Part shown: positions 8,312 to 14,958 of the stretch, one piece after another
How the letters are laid out: every line of letters starts with the position of its first letter
Numbering within the stretch: position 1 is the first letter of the stretch
Assembly: GCF_002240055.1 (NCBI RefSeq)
Contig: NZ_CP016753.1
Coordinates: 558,001-622,000 of the forward strand
Direction: 5' to 3'
Source: Leptotrichia sp. oral taxon 498
GTDB taxonomy: Bacteria > Fusobacteriota > Fusobacteriia > Fusobacteriales > Leptotrichiaceae
DNA length: 64,000 nucleotides
Notes under the pieces: generated by a model
Database searches by the model: none
The model's input: the letters and a program-made list of their open reading frames with translations, nothing else
What the model was told of the DNA's origin: nothing
Translations under genes and position numbers: made by a program

Positions 8312-9085
8312 TTAATCTTTTAAACTTAAAATAACAGGTTTTCCGTCAATAATAGCGAGACTATGTTCATATTGAGCGGATCTTTTTTTATCTCTTGTAA
8401 CAGCAGTCCACATATCAGGCAAGATTTTTACTTTATGAGTTCCCACATTTACCATAGGTTCTACTGTGATTACCATACCATTTTCAATTTTTGCACCAGT
8501 TCCAGCTCGACCATAATTTGGAATCATCGGATCTTCATGCATCTCTTTTCCAACTCCATGTCCAGCAAAATCTCTGACCAAAGAAAATCCATATTTTTCG
8601 ACATATTCTTGAATTGCAGCTCCTATATCTCCAATTCTATTTCCAGCTCTTGCAGCTTCAATCCCAATTTCACGAGCCTTTTCAGTAACTTCCATCAACT
8701 TTTTAGAAGTTGCGTCAACTTCTCCAACAGCGTAAGTAGTCGCCGCATCTCCAAAATATCCGTCCAAAACTGTAACTGTATCAACTGTCAAAATATCCCC
8801 TTCTTTTAAGATCTTATCTTTACTTGGGATTCCATGAACAACAACTTCGTTTACAGAAATGCAAGTTGCAGCTGGATATGGCGGATATGGTCTTCCTATG
8901 TCATATCCTTTTGTTCCAGGAATCGCACCCTGACTTCTTATATAATCTTCTGCAATCTTATCCAATTCATAAGTGCTGACCCCAGCTTTTACATATTTTG
9001 GCAAAACATCTTCCAAAAGTCTTGCAATTATTTCATTAGCTTTTTTTATTTTTTTGATTTCTTCTAATGTTTTGTAAACAATCAT
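8312..9085 (-). CDS. map: Methionine aminopeptidase, type I
   Basis: 257 residues. It removes the initiator Met from new proteins. The pita-bread-fold metal ligands are visible: VDTVTVLDGYFGDAA (two Asp), HGVGKEMHEDP (His), TVEPM (Glu) and AQYEHSLAI (Glu). AVVHGIPS carries the substrate-site His (VVHG). There is no N-terminal zinc-finger or SH3 extension, so it is the short type Ia form. It follows adk by 92 bases in the same order as in the classical spc operon (secY-adk-map), but secY is at 48383, about 39 kb away. Confidence 0.95.
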   Translation of the reverse strand: MIVYKTLEEIKKIKKANEIIARLLEDVLPKYVKAGVSTYELDKIAEDYIRSQGAIPGTKGYDIGRPYPPYPAATCISVNEVVVHGIPSKDKILKEGDILTVDTVTVLDGYFGDAATTYAVGEVDATSKKLMEVTEKAREIGIEAARAGNRIGDIGAAIQEYVEKYGFSLVRDFAGHGVGKEMHEDPMIPNYGRAGTGAKIENGMVITVEPMVNVGTHKVKILPDMWTAVTRDKKRSAQYEHSLAIIDGKPVILSLKD

Positions 9086-9177
9086 TTCAATTCTTCTTTC
9101 TTTTTTTCTTTTTTTCTCTCTTTAACTCTTTTATTTTTTATTTATTATTTTAATTTTATGTTTTTTAGTTCTTTAAT

Positions 9178-9810
9178 TTATTTTTCTAAAATTTCAACAA
9201 TAGCTTGCGTAATTTCTTCCATTTTTTCTTTATGTCCACCAACGCTGTAAACTTTGTCTTGAGCTTTATAAAAATCCAAAACTGGCGCTGTCTGTTCTTT
9301 GTAAACTTTTAGTCTGTTTCTAACTGTTTCTTCATTATCATCTGGTCTTTGGTATAAATCTTCAGGGTTTTCATCAACTGGCGGATTGTATTTTATATGA
9401 TAAATTTTTCCTGTTTTTTTCGACACTCTTCTTCCAGTTATTCTTTCGATAATTTCTTCGTCACTCACTCGAAGTTCTATAACTTTATCAATTTTTTTCC
9501 CAAGTCTATCCAAAATTTTGTCTAATTCCTGTGCCTGTGCCACAGTTCTAGGAAATCCGTCTAAAATAAATCCTTCTTCGCAGTCTTTTTCAGCAAGTCT
9601 TTTTTCCACAAGTCCGTCTACAATTTCATCTGAAACTAATTTTCCTTGATCCATAAGCTCTTTAGCTTGTAGTCCAAGCGGAGTTTTGTTAGCGATTGCC
9701 GCTCTCAAAATATCTCCTGTCGAAATTTGTGGAATCCCATATTTTTTAACCAGTTGTTTTGCTTGAGTCCCTTTTCCAGCACCTGGTGCTCCAAATAATA
9801 CTATATTCAT
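9178..9810 (-). CDS. adk: Adenylate kinase
   Basis: 210 residues. It interconverts ATP plus AMP and two ADP. P-loop GAPGAGKGT is at residues 7-15, the NMP-binding part has QISTGDILR, then GFPRT (the FPR Arg) and the LID domain with GRRVSKKTGKIYH and YQRPDDNEETV. The LID is the long form but lacks the Cys ligands of zinc-binding Gram-positive enzymes. The gene heads the adk-map-DUF1304 group. Separation from secY shows that the classical spc operon has been split in this lineage. Confidence 0.96.
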   Translation of the reverse strand: MNIVLFGAPGAGKGTQAKQLVKKYGIPQISTGDILRAAIANKTPLGLQAKELMDQGKLVSDEIVDGLVEKRLAEKDCEEGFILDGFPRTVAQAQELDKILDRLGKKIDKVIELRVSDEEIIERITGRRVSKKTGKIYHIKYNPPVDENPEDLYQRPDDNEETVRNRLKVYKEQTAPVLDFYKAQDKVYSVGGHKEKMEEITQAIVEILEK

Positions 9811-9945
9811 AATTTTTTCCTTTCCTTTCTTTCTTTTCTTTACTTTTTTCCTTCTTTCTTTTTATTTAACTTAACTAAATTTTATAATAATATAATAACA
9901 TTTTACCAAATTTTTTTCAATGGCGACACGACAAAAAATTTTCAA

Positions 9946-9974
9946 TTGTTTTTTTTTCATATAAATGTTATTAT
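9946..9974 (+). promoter_or_regulatory. Probable promoter of manA
   Basis: TTGTTT (9946-9951), a 17-base spacer and TATTAT (9969-9974) preceded by TG (extended -10). The start codon follows 46 bases downstream after a GGAGG. It lies in the divergent adk/manA gap. Confidence 0.55.
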
Positions 9975-10019
9975 TAAAACACAAATATATAAAAATAATT
10001 AAAATCATGGAGGTTTTTT

Positions 10020-10988
10020 ATGCTATATCCGTTAAAATTTAAAAAAGTTTTTATTGAAAAAATTTGGGGAGGAAAAAATTTAGAAAAAAAACTTAATATT
10101 CATCTTCCAAAAGATAAAAATATCGGGGAATCTTGGGAAATTTCCGCTCATCCGAATGGAATGGGAATTGCTCTAAATGGAAAACTGAAAGGTAAAACTT
10201 TGAAAGAAATTTATTCTGAATACAAAGATAAATTAGTTGGAAAAAAAGTTTTTGAAAAATATCCAGATAAATTTCCACTTCTTATAAAATTTTTGGATGT
10301 AAACGACAGACTTTCCATCCAAGTTCATCCAAGCGATGAAGTTGCAATGAAAAAACATAATGAATTTGGAAAAAGCGAGTCTTGGTACATTGTTTACGCA
10401 AGTGACGATGCCACTTTGATTTTGGGGACAAAACCTGGTGTCACAAAGGAAAAATTTTTGGAAAAAGTTAAGAATAATGATTTTAGCGACTTATTTGAAG
10501 AAAGATCTGTAAAAACTGGAGATTTTATTGACATAACTCCTGGAACTGTTCATGCAAGTTTAAAAGGAAGTGTGATTTTTGCAGAAATTCAGCAAAGTTC
10601 TGATGTCACTTACAGAATTTATGACTTTGACAGAATTGACAAAGATGGGAAAAAAAGAGAGCTGCATTTGGATAATGCCGCTGATGTTATTGATTTTGAA
10701 AAAAAAGTGGAAATTAAAAATACAAATTTTCAAAATGGAGAAAATAAAAAAAATATAATAAAAAATGAATTTTATTCAATTGATAAAATAAAAATTTTAA
10801 ATTCTTATGAAGACTTTTGTTCTGAAAGCATGATAATTTATACTGTTTTAGATGGAAATGGAAAAGTTTTCTGGAATGAAAATGAATTTTTGGAACTAAA
10901 AAAAGGAGAAAATATTTTAATTCCAGTCGATTTAAAAGTACAACTTGAAGGAAACTTTGAGATTTTGAGAACGACAATTGAAGAATAA
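10020..10988 (+). CDS. manA: Mannose-6-phosphate isomerase, class I
   Basis: 322 residues. It interconverts mannose-6-phosphate and fructose-6-phosphate, linking mannose use to glycolysis and supplying mannose for surface sugars. It is a cupin enzyme of the short Gram-positive type. The zinc-site motif LSIQVHPSDE (Gln, His), the GKSESWYIV Glu and TPGTVHASLKGSVIFAEIQQSSD (second His) are present, as is the N-terminal EKIWGG. The C-terminal cupin (about 235-320) is shortened, as is usual in this type. A strong GGAGG precedes the ATG. patB follows after 69 bases on the same strand and may be cotranscribed. Confidence 0.93.
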   Translation: MLYPLKFKKVFIEKIWGGKNLEKKLNIHLPKDKNIGESWEISAHPNGMGIALNGKLKGKTLKEIYSEYKDKLVGKKVFEKYPDKFPLLIKFLDVNDRLSIQVHPSDEVAMKKHNEFGKSESWYIVYASDDATLILGTKPGVTKEKFLEKVKNNDFSDLFEERSVKTGDFIDITPGTVHASLKGSVIFAEIQQSSDVTYRIYDFDRIDKDGKKRELHLDNAADVIDFEKKVEIKNTNFQNGENKKNIIKNEFYSIDKIKILNSYEDFCSESMIIYTVLDGNGKVFWNENEFLELKKGENILIPVDLKVQLEGNFEILRTTIEE

Positions 10989-11057
10989 AAAACTGAGAAA
11001 TTAAATAAATAAATAGAATAATAATTTAAATTATTTAACAGAAAGGCAGGAAATTTT

Positions 11058-12269
11058 ATGAAATACAACTTTGATGAAATTATCGACAGAAAAAATAATC
11101 ACTCTGTAAAATATTGTGAAATTGATAAAAAATTTGGAGTTGATAAAGACAGCGACATTATTCCGCTTTGGATTGCCGATATGGACTTTAAAACGGCACA
11201 ACCTATAATTGATGCCATTCAAAAAAAAGCTGAGCACGGTATTTTCGGCTATGTCTACCGTCCCGATGAATATTTTGAATCGTTTATCAACTGGCAAAAG
11301 AGAAGATACAACTGGGAGCCAAAAAAAGAACTTGTAAGTTTTAGTATCGGTGTTGTTCCAACGCTTGGCTCTCTTGTCCAAATTTTTTCAAAACCAAATG
11401 ACAAAATTTTGATTCAAACACCAGTTTATTCAGAATTTTACGATATTAACGAAGATAATAAAAGAATTGTAATAGAAAATCGTTTTATCGAAAAAGATGG
11501 AAAATATTCACTAGATTTAGTTGATTTGGAAAATAAATTAAAAGAAAAGCCAAAATTTCTTATCTTTTGTAATCCACACAATCCGCTTGGAAAAGTTTGG
11601 ACTTACGACGAATTAAAAGCGATTGGAAATTTGTGTATAAAATACGGTGTCACTGTCATTTCTGATGAAATTCACTCAGATTTGACTTTGTGGGACAATC
11701 AACACATTCCCATGGCGAGTGTCTCTGAAGAAATACGAAAAAACACAATCACTTGCACTTCGACTGGAAAAGCATTTAATGTAGCGGGACTACAATGTGC
11801 GACAATTGTTTTCAACAACTTGGAAACAAAAGAAAAATTTTACCGATTTTGGAAAGACTTGGAAGTTCACAGAAACAACCCTTTTAACTTAGTTGCCACA
11901 ATGGCTGCCTATTCCGATGAAGGTGAAGAATATTTGAAACAATTAATTGAATATTTACAAAACAATATTTTATTTTTAAATGATTTCTTCAAGAAATATA
12001 TTCCAGAAATTAAGCCAAATGTGCCACAAGCGACTTACTTAGTTTGGCTTGACTGCCGAAAATTATGTGAAAAATTTGGATTTAATCAGAAACAATTGGA
12101 AAAATTTATGATAAAAGAAGCAAAAATTGGACTAAATTCTGGACAAAGTTTTCAAAAGGGACTTGAAGGCTTTATGAGACTAAATACTGCTTGTCCTAGA
12201 AGTATATTAGAAAAAGCTTTAAATCAATTGAAAAATGCAATTGAAAATTTTAAACATAAATATAATTAA
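11058..12269 (+). CDS. patB: PLP-dependent C-S lyase/aminotransferase, MalY/PatB family
   Basis: 403 residues, fold type I PLP enzyme. The family cleaves cystathionine or cysteine to homocysteine or H2S, pyruvate and ammonia. PLWIADMDF near the N-terminus, NPHNPLGKVW, ISDEIHSDL (Asp to the PLP ring nitrogen) and TSTGKAFNVAG (the Schiff-base Lys) are diagnostic of MalY/PatB. The last part, GFMRLNTACPR, carries the Arg that binds the substrate carboxylate. In oral anaerobes such enzymes make hydrogen sulfide from cysteine; that activity here is inference. A hairpin with a U-run follows the gene. Confidence 0.88.
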   Translation: MKYNFDEIIDRKNNHSVKYCEIDKKFGVDKDSDIIPLWIADMDFKTAQPIIDAIQKKAEHGIFGYVYRPDEYFESFINWQKRRYNWEPKKELVSFSIGVVPTLGSLVQIFSKPNDKILIQTPVYSEFYDINEDNKRIVIENRFIEKDGKYSLDLVDLENKLKEKPKFLIFCNPHNPLGKVWTYDELKAIGNLCIKYGVTVISDEIHSDLTLWDNQHIPMASVSEEIRKNTITCTSTGKAFNVAGLQCATIVFNNLETKEKFYRFWKDLEVHRNNPFNLVATMAAYSDEGEEYLKQLIEYLQNNILFLNDFFKKYIPEIKPNVPQATYLVWLDCRKLCEKFGFNQKQLEKFMIKEAKIGLNSGQSFQKGLEGFMRLNTACPRSILEKALNQLKNAIENFKHKYN

Positions 12270-12368
12270 TACTTAACATTAAAATTACATATAAAATTGA
12301 ATAAAATAGCAACAGTATTGATGTTTAGTGTTGTCTATACACAAAGCACTTTCTCTTCTCATAAAATT

Positions 12369-12395
12369 AAAAGATTATAATAATCTTTTTCTATT
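12369..12395 (+). terminator. Terminator after patB
   Basis: Inverted repeat AAAAGATTA / TAATCTTTT with a 3-base loop (12369-12389) followed by T-rich sequence, about 100 bases after the patB stop. Confidence 0.6.
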
Positions 12396-12458
12396 TAACT
12401 ATTTATATAATGTATAGATATTGAAATAATAAAAAAATTAGAGGAGGTGCATTTTGAT

Positions 12459-12971
12459 ATGGAAAAAGAAATATATTTAGCTGGAGGGTGTTTTTGGGGA
12501 GTACAGGAATTCTTTAAAAAAGCTCCCGGTGTTTTAAAGACAACCGTTGGCTATGCAAATGGTCAAACTTTAGAAACTAGCTATGACATTTTAAAGATGA
12601 CTGACCATGTGGAAACAGTTTATATAAAATATAATTCAGAAAAAGTTTCTTTAGACGAATTGCTCACTTATTATTTTTCAATAATTGACCCAACTAGTTT
12701 AAATAGACAAGGATACGACGAAGGTCGCCAGTACAGAACTGGAATTTACTACAAAGACCCTCATGACTTAAAAATTATCACAAAGAAAATGGAAGAAGAG
12801 CAAGAAAAATATTCTACAGATATAAAAGTTGAAGTCAAGAAACTAAATCACTTCATCCCAGCTGAAGATTATCATCAAAATTATTTGGAAAAACATCCAG
12901 ACAAGGAATGTCACATTGATATGGAAAATGCCACAAAAATTTTTAAGAAAGAAAAAAAAGAAGAATATTAA
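12459..12971 (+). CDS. msrA: Peptide methionine sulfoxide reductase MsrA
   Basis: 170 residues from ATG 12459. A GTG at 12447 is in frame but overlaps the GGAGG ribosome site (12443-12447), so the ATG 11 bases after that site is the likelier start. It reduces the S-form of methionine sulfoxide in proteins with electrons from thioredoxin. The catalytic motif GCFWG (Cys at about residue 11) sits in YLAGGCFWGVQE. TTVGYANG, DHVETVYI and AEDYHQNYLE complete the family pattern. No msrB domain is fused, unlike the MsrAB fusions of some related oral bacteria. A terminator follows directly. Confidence 0.95.
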   Translation: MEKEIYLAGGCFWGVQEFFKKAPGVLKTTVGYANGQTLETSYDILKMTDHVETVYIKYNSEKVSLDELLTYYFSIIDPTSLNRQGYDEGRQYRTGIYYKDPHDLKIITKKMEEEQEKYSTDIKVEVKKLNHFIPAEDYHQNYLEKHPDKECHIDMENATKIFKKEKKEEY

Positions 12972-13007
12972 AAGAAGCTTAAGTTTTTTAAGTTTCTTTT
13001 TTTATAT
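12971..13007 (+). terminator. Terminator after msrA
   Basis: Arms AAAGAAGCTTAA (12971-12982) and TTAAGTTTCTTT (about 12988-12999, one G-U pair) followed by a T-run. It begins at the last base of the msrA stop codon. Confidence 0.8.
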
Positions 13008-13017
13008 TTTTTTAATC

Positions 13018-13045
13018 TTGACAATAAAATTTTTTGAGATACAAT
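13018..13045 (+). promoter_or_regulatory. Probable promoter of fucO
   Basis: Perfect TTGACA (13018-13023), a 16-base spacer and TACAAT (13040-13045). The fucO ATG is 59 bases further on, after an AAGGAAGTG ribosome site. Confidence 0.7.
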
Positions 13046-13103
13046 TATATTAGAGAAAAAAATAATAACAAATATTTTTTATAATAAAAGGAAGTGACTT
13101 GTT

Positions 13104-14252
13104 ATGGCAAACCGTATCATTTTAAATGAAGTATCATATCACGGATTTGGTGCAATTGAATCTATTTCAAGTGAAGTAGAAAAAAATAAATTCAAAAAGG
13201 CTTTTATTTGTACAGATTCTGGATTAATCAAAGCTGGAGCTGCTAAAAAAATTACTGATGTACTTGATAAAGCTAATTTGGAATATTTAATATTTTCTGA
13301 TGTTCAGCAAAATCCCACAATTGAAAATGTAAAAGCTGGAGTTGAAAAATTTAAAGAAAGTGGTGCAGATTATATTATTGCAATTGGTGGAGGTTCTGCT
13401 ATGGACTGTGCCAAAGCTGTAGCAATTATTATAAATAATCCTGAATTTTCTGATGTTCGAAGTCTTGAAGGAGTTGCAGATACAAAAAATAAATGTGTTC
13501 CAATAATTGCAGTTGCAACTACAGCTGGAACAGCTGCTGAAGTTACAATAAATTATGTAATAACAGACACCAAAAAAAATAGAAAATTTGTCTGTGTTGA
13601 TCCGCACGATATGCCAATAGTTGCAATAGTTGACCCAGGAATGATGATGACAATGCCAAAAGAATTGACAGCGGCAACTGGAATGGACGCACTAACTCAC
13701 GCAATCGAAGGATTTACAACAAAAGCGGCTTGGGAAATGACCGATATGTTCCATTTAAAAGCAATTGAATTAATAGCAAAATATTTAAGAAAAGCTGTGG
13801 AAAATGACAAAGAAGCCAAAGAAAAGATGGCTCTTGCCTCATATTTAGCAGGAATGGGATTCTCAAATGTAGGACTTGGAATCGTACACTCAATGGCTCA
13901 TCCGCTAGGAGCATTCTACGGAACTCCGCACGGTGTTGCAAACGCAATAATTTTACCAACCGTAATGGAATACAATGCTGAATATACAGGAGAAAAATTT
14001 AGAGAAATAGCAAAGGCTTTTGGAATAAAGCACACTCGAAAAATGACTCCTGAAGAATACAGAAAAGCAACAGTAGACGCTGTAAGACAATTGGCACATG
14101 ATGTAAATATTCCTGAAAATTTAAAGGGAATAATGGATATAAAAGATTTGGATTTTATCGCTGAATCAGCTTTGAATGATGTCTGCACTGGCGGAAATCC
14201 ACGAGATACAAACTTGGAAGAAATAAAAGAACTTTATAAAAAATTATTGTAA
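13104..14252 (+). CDS. fucO: Lactaldehyde reductase / 1,2-propanediol oxidoreductase (iron-type alcohol dehydrogenase)
   Basis: 382 residues, the standard FucO length. It reduces lactaldehyde from fucose or rhamnose breakdown to propanediol with NADH. Identity to E. coli FucO is high by eye: MANRxILNE, GADYIIAIGGGSAMD (NAD site), PTIENV, TTAGTAAEVTINYVITD, VCVDPHDMP, then the iron ligands in MDALTHAIEG and HSMAHPLGAFYGTPHG, and the C-terminal DVCTGGNPR. No fucose or rhamnose isomerase, kinase or aldolase gene lies beside it, so it acts as a stand-alone alcohol dehydrogenase here. The substrate may be wider than lactaldehyde. It has its own promoter and a shared terminator with bioY. Confidence 0.9.
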   Translation: MANRIILNEVSYHGFGAIESISSEVEKNKFKKAFICTDSGLIKAGAAKKITDVLDKANLEYLIFSDVQQNPTIENVKAGVEKFKESGADYIIAIGGGSAMDCAKAVAIIINNPEFSDVRSLEGVADTKNKCVPIIAVATTAGTAAEVTINYVITDTKKNRKFVCVDPHDMPIVAIVDPGMMMTMPKELTAATGMDALTHAIEGFTTKAAWEMTDMFHLKAIELIAKYLRKAVENDKEAKEKMALASYLAGMGFSNVGLGIVHSMAHPLGAFYGTPHGVANAIILPTVMEYNAEYTGEKFREIAKAFGIKHTRKMTPEEYRKATVDAVRQLAHDVNIPENLKGIMDIKDLDFIAESALNDVCTGGNPRDTNLEEIKELYKKLL

Positions 14253-14258
14253 TTTACA

Positions 14259-14297
14259 AAAAAATCTCCTAAGAGTTTTTCTCAAAGGAGATTTTTT
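14259..14297. terminator. Bidirectional terminator between fucO and bioY
   Basis: Arms AAATCTCCT and AGGAGATTT (stem about 14262-14294) with an inner AGAG/CTC pairing, flanked by an A-run on the left and a T-run on the right. It ends both convergent genes. Confidence 0.85.
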
Positions 14298-14307
14298 ATT
14301 TTTATAT

Positions 14308-14886
14308 TTAATTTTTATCTTTTCCAATAACTTTCCACAATGTTGGAAGTAAAAGTGTAATTGTTGTTGATTTTATCGCATCTCCAGGAAGGAAAGGCAA
14401 TACTCCAACCATAAACGCATTTTTACCAGGTACAAATAATGACAATACTATTGATCCAAGTGTTAAAATAATAGCACTTGAAAGTAGCAATGAGAAAAAT
14501 GTTTTCACATAAGATTTTGTAACACCTTTGTCAGATAAGTATCCTAAAATTATTGTAGCTACAATATATCCTAAAATATATCCTCCTGTTGGTGAAAATA
14601 ACGATCCTGATTTAAATCCAGCAAAAATAGGAGCTCCAAAGCTACCTGCTGCAACATATGAAAGTATAGTTGCTGTTCCCAATTTTCTACCGTATAATAA
14701 CGCCATCAATGTAACTCCGAATGTTCCAAGCGAGATTGGCACTGGAGTGAAAGGAAGCGGAATTATAACTTGCGACATTAATGATAAAAATGCAACTCCA
14801 CCTAACACTAAAAGAATATTTTTTAAAGTTTCTTTTTCTTTTGTTTCAAAATTTACAATGTTACTAATTAAAGTATTTTGTTTCAT
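14308..14886 (-). CDS. bioY: Biotin transporter substrate-binding subunit BioY
   Basis: 192 residues with five or six hydrophobic segments. BioY is the biotin-binding S component of an energy-coupling factor transporter. The signature part PLPFTPVPISLGTFGVTL, FGAPIFAGFKSG and SPTGGYILGY match the family. The ECF energy module (two ATPases and EcfT) is not in this window, so the protein would use a shared module elsewhere or work alone. No biotin synthesis gene is present here. It is monocistronic between terminators. Its promoter contains a perfect palindrome between -35 and -10, pointing to a repressor. Confidence 0.92.
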   Translation of the reverse strand: MKQNTLISNIVNFETKEKETLKNILLVLGGVAFLSLMSQVIIPLPFTPVPISLGTFGVTLMALLYGRKLGTATILSYVAAGSFGAPIFAGFKSGSLFSPTGGYILGYIVATIILGYLSDKGVTKSYVKTFFSLLLSSAIILTLGSIVLSLFVPGKNAFMVGVLPFLPGDAIKSTTITLLLPTLWKVIGKDKN

Positions 14887-14916
14887 AAAAATCCTCCGTT
14901 AATTTTATTTTATAGT

Positions 14917-14945
14917 ATTGTAACATCTGTTATCTAAAAAGTCAA
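14917..14945 (-). promoter_or_regulatory. bioY promoter with embedded palindromic operator candidate
   Basis: Coding-strand TTGACT (14945-14940), a 17-base spacer and TACAAT (14922-14917). The perfect palindrome TAACA-TC-TGTTA (14921-14932, plus strand) lies in the spacer and touches the -10. A dyad here would block RNA polymerase when bound. It resembles the style of BirA or BioR half-sites but matches neither consensus closely. Confidence 0.6.
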
Positions 14946-14958
14946 TAAATCTATTTTT

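Noticed and set aside
10093-11068. Open frames opposite manA
   Set aside because: They are shadows of the A/T-biased manA codons, without ribosome sites or known motifs.
12447-12458. GTG as msrA start
   Set aside because: The codon overlaps the GGAGG ribosome site; the ATG at 12459 has normal spacing.
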